Origin: Dipetalonema caudispina
Taxonomy: Eukaryota > Nematoda > Chromadorea > Rhabditida > Onchocercidae
Assembly (NCBI GenBank): GCA_013365325.1
Contig: JABVXV010000125.1
Span: 98,413 to 162,412 of the forward strand
Length of the DNA: 64,000 nucleotides
Direction of reading: 5' to 3'
In this document: piece by piece, positions 1-10,758 of the stretch
Numbering within the stretch: the stretch's first letter is position 1
Layout of the letters: every line of letters begins with the position of its first letter
Notes under the pieces: generated by a model
The model's database searches: none
What the model was told of the DNA's origin: nothing
Seen by the model: the letters and a program-made list of their open reading frames with translations, nothing else
Translations under genes and position numbers: made by a program

Positions 1-90
1 TGCCAATAATTTTGAAAATTCTATAAAAAAGGAAAAGTGATGAGAAAAATACAACTCTCAATTTTATGTAATTAAGAAAACGGTCTATAC

Positions 91-1200
91 TTGTGCCGGA
101 CATATCGCTTCGCATAGCTTGCATGCTATACAGCGTTCTTCACCAGATGGATATCGCCGAAGAGCATGCTCACCGCGGAAACGCGAACTCAGTGGACCTT
201 TCTCGAACGGGTAATTTATTGTTGCAGGCTCCATGAAATAATGACCAGCAATTATACCCAAACCTGGAATGTATATCATACAAAGGTAGACTATAATAGT
301 GAACAATGAAAATATTCTAGAATTAAATTTCATGGAGTCATTACTAAAAGTATAATAAACACAGCAAATACCAGGCAAACCAATTTAATCAGATTACAAA
401 ATGATTCCAAAATTTCATCTAACTTCAGCTAACATGTAAAGTGCGTCGGCTACTTATTTCATTTTTCTACAATTCTAAAACATCTCACTAGCATCTATCT
501 CTTGACTTGGAAAAAAGTATCCTGTATCGACTTATCACCTATCTTTCATCATGTCTCCTACAGGATTTCGGACTGCAAATTTAATACTAATAACTTAAAC
601 ACAAATGAATATGGAAATACATATGCATACCTCTTACAAGCTCTGTCAGGAACATGTGGTGCATGGCTTTGCGAAAATCACCAAGCAATGTTCCATCCGA
701 TTGAGCTGATTCACCAACATATTCTGCAAATTCGCTAACTTCAGAATAATCTTTCTCAGTAAATATTCAGGATTTTATAATCATACAATACACATAATCT
801 TAATGAGTCTCTCATTATATTTCTCTACTGAGATCAATGATTATCATTGCATATTGCTAGAAAGGATAAAGATAACTTCTCATTAATCTTAACTATAATC
901 TATAAGGATACTGAAATGTGAAATAAATATTAATAGTGGTAGTAAGACCTCAAACAACATTTAGTAATAAGTCAATACTGCAGTTTATATTTCCCCCTCC
1001 TCCTCCCCCCTCCCAAAAAAAAAAAAAAGAAAAAAAAGAGATTAACTAAGTTGCAGCATCGAAAAAAGTGGACAGTCTTATTAAAAGAATGCATTCATTC
1101 ACTTACTGTATGTTGTACGAATTTGTGAACAGCTCACTGCAAATGGTAATTTACTGAGAATATTTCCAGCCTGAGATGCTAAGCAAAATTGTAAACGCAT
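91..1200 (-). CDS. NDUFS8: NADH dehydrogenase iron-sulfur protein 8 (complex I TYKY subunit), 3' partial
   Basis: This is the ferredoxin-like subunit of mitochondrial complex I that carries clusters N6a and N6b on the electron path to ubiquinone. The minus-strand exons are 1200-1107, 723-631 and 263-91. Phases agree (94, 93 and 173 nt). Exon 1 is basic, with Cys and Ser, and reads as a mitochondrial presequence ([17 protein letters not shown]). Exon 2 ends FLTELVRG. Exon 3 carries [33 protein letters not shown] and the first 4Fe-4S motif [12 protein letters not shown], all near-invariant in the family. The second Cys motif and the C-terminus lie beyond the left edge, because exon 3 ends in a donor at 90/89 and no matching exon follows in bases 1-80. 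The start is supported by an acceptor TTTCCTTACAG two bases before the ATG. The exon 2 acceptor at 724 was chosen for phase and its TTTGCAG consensus; acceptors a few codons upstream do not keep phase with exon 1 as well. Confidence 0.93.
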
Positions 1201-1202
1201 AT

Positions 1203-1213
1203 CTGTAAGGAAA
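1203..1213 (-). promoter_or_regulatory. Probable SL trans-splice acceptor of NDUFS8
   Basis: On the minus strand TTTCCTTACAG ends at 1203, two bases before the ATG at 1200. No upstream coding exon is evident. This is the usual placement of a nematode spliced-leader addition site. A cis-intron in the 5' UTR is the alternative. Confidence 0.55.
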
Positions 1214-2922
1214 CATTTGTTCTTAAGATATAAGTTTAGAAAAACTGTAATTTGGTAATGCTGTATGGATATGTATAAAATAATGAACCGGATGTATCGA
1301 AATCTCACGATAAATTTCATAAATTTGCAATCAAAAATGTCCTTCCAAACCTTAATCAGCATTAATTCGTACATTCACATCGTGCAAAGCAATTTTACAT
1401 TAGCAAAAAAAAAAAAAAAACCCCAGTCGATATTGTTGCTTCAACGTTCACTAATATCTCATTTTTTCATCATTTACAGTTTTTACACCAAATATACCAG
1501 AATTTAAAGGATATTTTCGTTAACAGAATATATAACGAAACATTGTAGTATCCGACAACAAAAAATAATGTAAAACGACAATAATGTTAAGGTTTATTTC
1601 CGAAAATATTTTTACTTATGTTACTGCTCGACAGGCCAATTCTTTGGCACTCTTCGATTCTATCATTTCCTCTACATTCCCAAACATATTAACATGATAA
1701 GACATGCACAAAAACAATGAAACTTCGCAAATTAAAAATAGAAACAGTTGATACATACAGTGGAAATGCTTTCAAATCATTAAATACTGCGTATGATCTA
1801 AATGTTAGATCACTTGAAATTGAAATTTATACGTTAGGAACTTTTTGATAGCTTAAAGAGATAAACCTTTCTGGTGCTATGTTAACTGTTAATAACAATC
1901 AAAAGAAAGAAAAAATAAATACGGTACTTGAAATATAGAAGCATAAGTTCTACTTCTCTTCATATTTCCATTTTGTCTTTTAATCATAATTCACATTCAC
2001 TAGGTACATGTAATTCTAGTTCGCAACAAAATCCAAAGTGCCACTTACACACAAAACAAAATGGAAGAAAATGTATCTCATAAGAAGAAATGGGAACGTA
2101 TGGCTGATACACGTGGCTGATAATGAACTGCTTTAGAGTATACAAGTTAAATCCAACCTTACGAGAAAGCTACAATGAATGGCAAATGATTATTACTTAT
2201 AAAATTTAAAACCAAATTTTCAATTTGCTGTTGTAAGATCGAATTAAATGGGTTGAAGATGAATGCAAGCTTATTCTGACAAGTTATTATCCTGGAACAC
2301 TGAATTGTAAATTAAGCAGACTGAATCCATAAATGTTTCTGATATTCTATCACTCTTTTTTTATTAAAATGTATCCCGAAAGGAATAAATCAAAATTTAA
2401 ACAGAGTAATGCTATTCCTAACGCTGCTTGCAAATCGTATCACAACACATTACATAACTGAACAATTGAATTTTTAAAAAATGAAAAAGAAAAACACAGC
2501 TCTGTAAATCACCAGCAACATATACGCAAACACAGAAAGGTTAACCTAACATTCAAATATAACGAAAAAATATTTCCCGAAAATGCTCGGAAAGTTGTAA
2601 GTTAGTGAAGCTTATCTATTGAAACCTGAAAAATTTCCAAGCGCTAATGCAAATTTCCTTGAAATAGGAGAAAGCTAACTAACTGGAACTGTTTGTCGTT
2701 TATAGTCGTAAGGCTCACTAGAGGGAATGACATACATATTACCTCATTACAAAACTAAAACATGTATTTTGCTGAATGAATATTTCTAATTCATCAATTC
2801 ATGTCACGTTTGACACAGTTCCTAACGCAAAACCTATCCAAAAATAAAATGAATGAGCTTATTTCATACATGAGATGAGCATAATGAAAAATCGCAGTAT
2901 TTCAATATTTCGCCATAACAAA
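1214..2922. other. Intergenic region between PPTC7 and NDUFS8
   Basis: These 1.7 kb are AT-rich and lie between two minus-strand genes. I see no exon with coherent codon phase, no RNA gene and no long repeat. The stretch holds the PPTC7 3' UTR and the NDUFS8 promoter. An oligo-A tract with a single G (about 1016-1036) lies nearby, in NDUFS8 intron 1. Confidence 0.5.
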
Positions 2923-5138
2923 TCAAGCAATCAATAACAAAATAAGTGTTATGTCATCCGGTTTGCCCCCAGGTGCGTCGATTCCATGCTGCGATGCTTT
3001 TACTGCAAACGGGGACAAATGCTGAGTATCGAACGCTAATCTTCTTGCAGTAAGTGCTAGACTATTGCAGGCTTTCTAAAAAAAAAAACTGATTAAATAT
3101 TAAAACCACATTTCCGATACGACAGCGGCACTCTCAGCTGACGCTTATCAACTGCGTTTTAGGACGTTTATTAATGCCCCTTAAAAAGTACCATGAGGAT
3201 CGCGTCTTCGGCATACTCAATATTGTGATTTAATTTAAAGTTTCTGTTGCAGCTTTTTTATACATTTTCAAAGACACTTAGCACTCAGTGGTACGAAACC
3301 CCGATTTGAATTCTTATTTATTTTTGTCAACCTTTGTTTCTCTCCTCATTCGTCCGCTTCATAATTCCATATTTTCTCTTATTATTTTCAAGGCTATTGT
3401 CTCCCTTATTTGAAGCAATAATGCATGAATTTTTTAATTTTTGTACGCAAGAATACATTAAAAACCGAATGTACCTGCACATCGCCTGGTTTGAGGCCTG
3501 ATAACTGCTTAATGATTTCATCTTCCGTCACATTATCCCACAGACCGTCAGTAGCAAGTACAATAATATCACCGCTCATCAAATCTAATGATGCCGATTC
3601 AGCTTTCTCTGGAGAATCACCGAGGAAACTACCATTCCCTACAGAATTTTAGGAAAAGATTAGAAATTTTTACTATCAAGATTCACAAACATATCAAGAC
3701 TTTTTAATACTAACATTCGATTACAACTACTATTCTGAAATGAATCCACAAAAAAATTATTCTATATTTCACAAAACATGCTCAGTAATGTACAAATAAA
3801 CTGAAATGAAATATATTTTGAAAGAATCAAGCAATTTAAAATAAAACAACCATCATGATAAACTCCACCTTCATCAGCTGGAGGTAGTGACAGCTGATAT
3901 GGAGCGTTGAAATAGTGAGTCTGTTCACGACTACGATATACTATCTCGCCATTCCGGATAACAAGATAACCAGAATCACCAAGGTTAGCAGAATATAGAG
4001 TATCTTGATGAACAATAAGTACACAAGCTGTAGATGATCCAGTTGGACGTGGTGGCTTTGCAAGTGCTTCGTATGCACGAGCTAGTAACTTATCGGGTCG
4101 AGTTGGTTTAAACTGGCCTGAAATCAAAAATGATTTTTAAAATGAGCATGTTTCATTCTTAAGCAACAGTATCCAAAATCCTGTATTATTAATAGCAGTT
4201 CCGTGTAATTCCGTTGAAATTACAAATGATATTCATAAGAAATTTGAACAATAAGTACACAAGCTGTAGACGATCCTGTTGGACGTGGTGGCTCATAACA
4301 GATATTACCTTTCAATACAATTTTCTGACAGAGCTTCATCAAACGACTGGAAAATTCTGATGGGTCGATGCCATAATTACGCCAACCGCCTACACCGTCT
4401 GCCACACCTTAAAAAATAATGTATTTTCTATTGAAAAACAATGTATATCGCTGGAACCTAAAACTATGCACCTAATATCAGAAAATGCCTAGCTGTACTT
4501 CAATATCTTTTAGAGTATTTCAGTTTAATGGGTTCCTGCTGATAAAAAAGCAACACGCTGAACATAGTCTTGCATCATGAAGGGAACTCATCTGTCAGCT
4601 GTTAAACCACTTGCTAATTGCTAAACCATTTGCTCCAATCAATCATGTGCTCAGGTTTTCCTGATCTGTTTTTACTAAGCTTACAACGATTTCGATTTTT
4701 TGAAATTAAAATCAACCCCTGTTGCACATAAGATAAATTTCTATTCAATGCCTTTTATGATTCATATGAATCTGTGATGCTGTGTGCACTTCGGGCAATT
4801 TGCTCTTTGATTATAAGAAAATGAAATGTACAAATAGAAAACCACATACCAACCACATACGTATTTTCGAAATGTGCAATGAAACATGCATCATCACCGA
4901 AGACACCTTGATCGAGAACCGTTGAGGGTCCATTTTTGAGATGCTTTGGAAAACCACAACATGAGGCATGTACGTCTTTCACATTTTGATGATGATGGAC
5001 AGAGGCAGTAGGTATATCAGTAGCACAGTGGTTATGGAAACAACGACCAGACGTAAAACATCGCTCAGCCACACTGGCTGTTACCAAAGCACGTACAGCT
5101 AAGGTACTGTAGCGTGACAAAAGTTTCGTACGAATCAT
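2923..5138 (-). CDS. PPTC7: PTC7-type mitochondrial PP2C protein phosphatase
   Basis: This is a metal-dependent Ser/Thr phosphatase of the PPTC7/Ptc7 group, a mitochondrial enzyme that in yeast acts on Coq7 and supports ubiquinone synthesis. The exons, 5' to 3', are 5138-4850, 4407-4309, 4117-3851, 3638-3475 and 3075-2923. All phases agree, giving 323 aa against about 304 in human. A basic, hydroxyl-rich N-terminus suits mitochondrial import. PP2C motifs in order: FGDDACF (residues 80-86) and VADGVGGW (98-105) with the metal-binding Asp residues, SANLGDSGYLV (172-182), GDIIVLATDGLWDN in exon 4, and GGKPDDITLILLLIA at the C-terminus. The family's SSTAC motif is at 157-161. The donor at 3850 is GTTGTT, weak but required by phase. 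The gene is divergent from WDR37. The intron between exons 2 and 3 holds a copy of part of exon 3, annotated separately. Confidence 0.94.
4245..4293 (-). repeat. Intronic copy of a PPTC7 exon 3 fragment
   Basis: These 49 bases in the second intron of PPTC7 match 4009-4057 inside exon 3 at 47 of 49 positions, in the same orientation and 236 bp away. On the minus strand the copy still encodes PPRPTGSSTACVLIV, and it is in frame with exon 2 if the intron is read through, until a stop about 12 codons later. It has no good acceptor of its own. It is most simply a recent partial duplication; a misassembly or an alternative retained-intron isoform is possible. Confidence 0.85.
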
Positions 5139-6277
5139 TTCGCCGTAATAAATCTGATCGTTTTCCTCTTTACAGAATAGCTAGCACATGTATTTTATCA
5201 TTTGTAATTCCTGGAAAGCATACGTTTTACTTCCATGCATCATTACTACTAGAATTATAAGCTTATTCACTATACGACAAATAGCTATCTTCGATATATT
5301 TAAATTTAATTATATTGCCAATTGACATATTTTAAGGAATTTAGAACATGTTATGATGGTTCAAGTGATGGAAAATTAGTCATTTTAATGTGTTACACAG
5401 AAGACCTTAGAGCAGTATGAGGCAAATATGAACCGAAAGGTTTGTACGACTCACAAAATTTTAAATTCGACGTGAAAATATCCGAAATGTAGGTGGAATG
5501 CTTTGAACAAAATAAGTCATTATTAAATGTAAACAAGTCCTAATAAAATTAGCTTTTCCTCTTTACGTAACATCTGTAATTGAAATATATGCGAGAAAAT
5601 AACAGATAAAGTAAACCCAACCCTTAATGTGACCAACTCCATGTCACCTTCTCGCTCAATATTCTAATCTCGCATACATTTCACGAACCTAACGCGGTAG
5701 ATCGGAGAAATCTGAATGAAAACATTATTTCCTGTCAATATTATGTAACATTTTAACCAAAAAGCTGTCTTACTGTTCAAGTTATTTTATCATTTGTAAT
5801 TTTATGTGAAGTTTGTTAGTCTTTTTTTTTTCACTTGAAAATCTATTAAGATAACATCTGTGGAATCCTATCGTTCTTTATGGAATACTGTAATAACCCT
5901 TCTGTTTCTTTAATTTAGTTACAATAGTGTATTCCTTGAAATTCCTTCTATCTCTAATGTTAAATTTTATTTGACTAGATTAAACACTCCATCACATTTC
6001 ATGTTGATTAGTTTTCTTTATTGTTTTCTTCTTGTTACTTTATTTCCCGTGTAAAACTTAGTTTTCGTTGCCGACAATTCTTTTATCGATCTGTGATTCA
6101 CTGCAAAACTGTCATATTTCATTTTTTTTTTCCTCCGTATAATTAGATTATTGAGTTTTATGTCGAATAGCTGTATATCCATGGGTAATTTCGAATATAT
6201 TATAGTTGGGCAATTTGATGACAAATGTGATAAAGGCAAATAAAAACAAGTGGGCTTCCATCGAAATTTCATTCCAG
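5139..6277. promoter_or_regulatory. Divergent intergenic region, PPTC7 / WDR37
   Basis: These 1.1 kb separate the PPTC7 start (minus) from the WDR37 start (plus) and must hold both promoters. The sequence is AT-rich with short T runs (about 5822-5832 and 6121-6131). I see no additional exon or clear conserved element. Confidence 0.5.
6264..6277 (+). promoter_or_regulatory. Candidate trans-splice acceptor of WDR37
   Basis: A pyrimidine-rich AAATTTCATTCCAG ends at 6277, 23 bases before the WDR37 start codon at 6301, a spacing typical of spliced-leader addition. A 5' UTR intron cannot be excluded. Confidence 0.4.
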
Positions 6278-6300
6278 GATTTTGTTTGTAAGTGTAGTGT

Positions 6301-9300
6301 ATGTCTGGAAGATTCGAAAGGCTTCGCGTTTGGGCGGACGGCGATGTACAGCAAGGATCTTCAGGTGCTCAACAACAGCAGTACTGCGATATGGAACAAA
6401 TAACGTTACCACATAAGTATGGTTTTGAATGATCTTATTGTTTGAGTTAAAGGAAAAGTTTTATTTCAAAACTTCGCCCAGTTTTTCATCAAAATTTCTA
6501 TGAGCAATTATTGTGGTAGCCTGAAAGATGTTGGGAAAATTAAAATCACCCGAAATTAATCGTTTTACATTTTAGCTGGAACTAAAACTATTCGAAATCA
6601 ACCGTTTTTTATTTTTAGCTGAAATTGGAATTCGATTTAGTGCTGTTACATCTTAACTGGAATTTAAATTATTCGAAATTAATTGGAATTTAGCGTATGA
6701 TATTTTTCAAGTGTCAAATAAGGACGGAAATTTATTTACATCAAATAATTATATGTTCCTTGCTTTATACCACATTAAACTTTTTGTTTATCTTGTGTCT
6801 ATAAGAATTACTAAAGTAATGAAAGGATGAATTGTTTAACATTGGCATGTTTTCCGAGTACATCTCTCTTAGTACAAATTAATGAAATCTTTAAATGATT
6901 TTATATCAGTTCTTATTCATTTACTTATTTTTTTTTTGTTGTACGGAGCTAAATATTTTAGGGCGCGGTTATACCAACTGTTCGAGTATGTTGAAAAGGA
7001 AATTGATTCTTTGTATGAGGAGAATTGCGAATGTAAGCATTTCATTATTTTAGATCAGTTCATTATTTATGTTATAGGAACAAATGCTTATCCTTAAAAA
7101 AGTCATAACATCTTCGTCGAAAGCAAGAAATTACTTTTCAGTCGCTTGGGATCTAATAAAAAATGGCTAACGAAAATACGCTAAGTGAAGATTACAGTGT
7201 GATAATTTACTAAACTGCCCTCTTATTCTACAAGTAAAAGCTTTTAGTGTTGACACCACCGTGCGTTTGCCATTTTGTTACATGTCTTCTTCTATAAAAC
7301 TAGACTGACTGTTAGAGCTGTCGTTAATTGGTAAATTCAAATTGCTTAATCTGGCATACACCATTCTTTTATCTGAAATTTAAGCAAACTTTGCTTTTAA
7401 TGCTTTCGATTTACTAATTTTTAAAGCTTTATAAGACATAAGGTCGAAAAAACTTTTTAAAGCTTATCGTGGTAATAAGCAAGTAGTTTAAATGATGAGA
7501 GTGAAAGAAAAGACTTGAAAGGAAATTCATACTTAGTTTTTAAATCTAAAAAATGGAATTCTGTTGAAAAAGTAATACAGGAATTATTAGTTCAGAAATG
7601 AATAATTATTGAACTGTACGGAAAATAAATGTTTGTAATGCAAATATTTGTAGTGCAAGCAAAGTTAAATCAGTTAAGCGAGCGGTTGGGCGAAACGGTA
7701 ACACTTTCACCTGAGATTTGTTCTTCACCGAATGATCCGTTATCAGCACGAAAGGAATCCAGCAGGAAAGGTCGTTCTCTTCATTTTTGTCTTTTTTCCA
7801 ATATTGATGCTGACTATTTAATCTCGCATTTCCGTTTTTATTATGCAACTCAGCCATTTAAAGTAGCACGTTTTTACTCAAGTGACTGCAAATGAATCAT
7901 AAATGGATGATACGAAAATAACATAGGATTGAAATTTTAAACTTGTAATTCGTTCGTTCCGGACTTGTTTCAAATAATTACTGGGTAGAATTTGAACTTG
8001 AAAAAAAATGAAATCTGTGAGCTAATCACTGGTAGTTCTAGCAGTATAAATAATGAAATGTTGTTTGACTGCCGAAATTTTTGCATACTTTAATTTGACA
8101 TTTATCTGCAATGATGAAACTAACATTTCCAAAAGGTGCTATGTCGAAATCAGTTGATTGGTACAGTCCACAATAATGTTGGATATTGTAGGCAACCAAA
8201 TGCGCCAGAAACTAAAGACTGCTTTACGAGTACCACCGGGACGCTTAGTACAAAGTCTAAAAGTTGTTAGTGATAGTTCACGTCGATGCAGATATGTTCG
8301 TTCTTTTTTGGGGCATCGGGATGGTATATGGCATGTGACGACAAGCCGTGGAACACAACCAATCTTGGCAAGCGCCTCCGCTGGTTCTTTTTTTAGCTTT
8401 ATTTAAAAAAAATTGCAATTCCATCAATTTTCATTTGATTTTTTAAGCTAGTAAATGAATAAATATAGTGATTATAATGCACTATAGGTATTAAGTGAGG
8501 ATTAAGAATGTTAAGTCAGTTCTATCAAATATGGAGAATTTAATTCAATTCCATTCGAATCAATACATTACAACTATTTAATAGATCAGACATGCTTGCT
8601 GTGGTCCTTGGACACAGGTTCATGTTTGGCACAATATACAGGACATGTTGGTTCTGTTAATGGTGTTGCTTTTGGACCGTTAACAACAGATTCCACCGAA
8701 TTCGTGCTTGCTACAGCTAGTGGTGATCGCACTGCACATATTTGGAAAACTATTGTTCCAGGTTGGTTAATAGTCAAATTTGCTATCTTTCTAATTAGCT
8801 AATAATGTTTCAGCCTGTTTGTTATAACTACTAGTTTGTTTGCAGATCTTTTTTCAGTCCTAATTTTTTTCCTGTTAATTCTGTTGATTTTGATATTTGT
8901 CAACATATAGGTCGTTTTTCCATAAAATGAAAGTTTTAGGCAATACCCAGCTTCCTGCAGTGAGTAGTGAAGATGATGAATTAGCTGAAAAGGAACAAAT
9001 GAATGGAGGGAACGACATGCAAGGTAAATGTTCGTTTGAAATGTGCCAAACTAATGTTGTTTCATTTCTGTGCATTTATTTGTTTATTCCCTCACATGTT
9101 TAGGCATTGGAGAGGTTCATGCGTCAAGTATTGTGCGGCAACCGCTCCGACGCTTAACGGGTCATGCCAATGCAGTTATGGCTGTTGAATGGTTCAATAA
9201 TGGCGAACAGCTTATCACAGCTAGCTGGGATAGAACTGCTAATATTTATGATGCTGAACGAGGGGAAATTGTGAATATTTTATCGGGTCGGTTCTTTTCT

Positions 9301-10758
9301 GTTAGTTCTACTTCCTGAAATGCTTTTTCTGGAAAAGTTGAGCAGTAACTATAGACATGAAAATACGAATTGATGGAAAATTTGAATATAGTTTAATTCT
9401 AAATTTCAAATAAACAGAGAAAAGAAGAATTACTGAAAAAAGCAGTCATATATTTTATAGGCCACGACGACGAATTGAATCACTGTAATGCTCATCCATC
9501 GCAAAAACTGATTGTTACTGCTAGCCGTGATTCTACTTTTCGCCTTTGGGATTTCCGGGAATCAATCCAATCGGTTGCAGTTTTTCAAGGACATAATGAG
9601 TATGTTTCTTCTCTGGTGTTCTTATGTTTTGTATGAAATAATGATGTTTTCAGAAATTAATGCAATTCACTTTCCAGCTCAGTCACGTCAGTGGTATTTT
9701 CTTCTGGTGACAAACTTGTTTCGGGCAGTGATGACCGATCAATCAAGGTTAGTTCCCCTTAAAGAAATATCCTCTAGAGGATCTCAACTTATAATTCTGA
9801 ATTCAAAAAATTTTGTATAGAATTCCTAGAACCAGTTAAGATTGCAAAACATTGTAGGTGTGGGATTTGCGCAATATGCGTAGCGCAATTGTAAGTGTTC
9901 GTTTGGACAGCGCTGTTAATCGACTTTCAATTTCATCACGAAATGTTGTTGCTATTCCGCAAGATAATCGCAGTATTCGATTGTATGATTTAAACACCGT
10001 CCGATTAACACGACTTCCTCGTGCAAGTGGCCAAGTAAAATGATCATGATATTTAATTAATTTGGATTGTTTTGATGAAATTAGAAATATTTATGGATAT
10101 CAAATATGTTGCTGCTAAGATTCGCTTAAGGATTTTCTGTGTAGTGCTTCATTTATCACTAAAGTGCGTTCGTACGTTGATTAGCACCATTTTGTCGAAA
10201 ATGCTTTCTTTAATGGCTCAGTGAAGTTTTAGATCAACTATTTCTGTTTGTCCTAATGATGAAAGTCTTTACTTGGAAGTAGTCAATGTGAACAAGTGTA
10301 TCAAACAGAAGAAGTGAATCTTTCGTAAAAGAAATGAATTAGTTGAACCAAATTTGAGCATCTCGCGCTAAGATTTTCATGATCATATTACTGAAAAATA
10401 AAAAGAATGAAAATAATTAGGAAATAAGATGAGGATAAGAAAAGAAAAATTGTTTTGTTTTACTTTCGCGTTGTTGACGTATCATACAGCTCCCTTTTTT
10501 TTTCTAGTTTGTCTTATTTAGCTGTAATCTTCTGCAATCACTGCACGATTATTGCCACAGCAGTTATTCAAATGATCATTTTCCTGTGAATATAATTATA
10601 CTTACCACTGTTTATACTTATTTCTTGTTAAATTTCAGAGTCATCGTCGCATAGTTTGTTGCACTGCTTGGGTGGATGATCTTCCGAATTATGATCTGTT
10701 CACATGTGGATTTGATAAGCAAGTGATTGCTTGGAGGACTGCTTTTGGGAAAGAGTGA
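6301..10758 (+). CDS. WDR37: WD repeat-containing protein 37
   Basis: Human WDR37 binds PACS1/PACS2 and is linked to ER calcium handling; the role in worms is not shown here. The exons are 6301-6416, 6962-7032, 7654-7770, 8192-8383, 8585-8761, 8940-9023, 9104-9286, 9461-9599, 9678-9747, 9858-10034 and 10639-10758. All phases agree, giving 481 aa (human 494). A short coiled-coil segment ([20 protein letters not shown], then LNQLSERLG) at about residues 42-76 matches the vertebrate N-terminal helix. WD repeats fill about 140-481: [24 protein letters not shown] with [52 protein letters not shown] and [10 protein letters not shown] with [13 protein letters not shown]. An acidic linker interrupts repeats 2 and 3, as in human. 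Several donors lack A at +3 (GTCGTT 7771, GTTCTT 8384, GTCGGT 9287), but phase and homology fix them. Confidence 0.94.
6551..6694. repeat. Degenerate ~41-bp tandem repeat in WDR37 intron 1
   Basis: Three diverged units start at 6551, 6593 and 6633 (42, 40 and 41 bp), and a partial fourth starts at 6674. Each begins CGAAATTAATCG or a variant and contains a TTAGCTGGAA-like core. The divergence shows the array is old. Confidence 0.6.
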
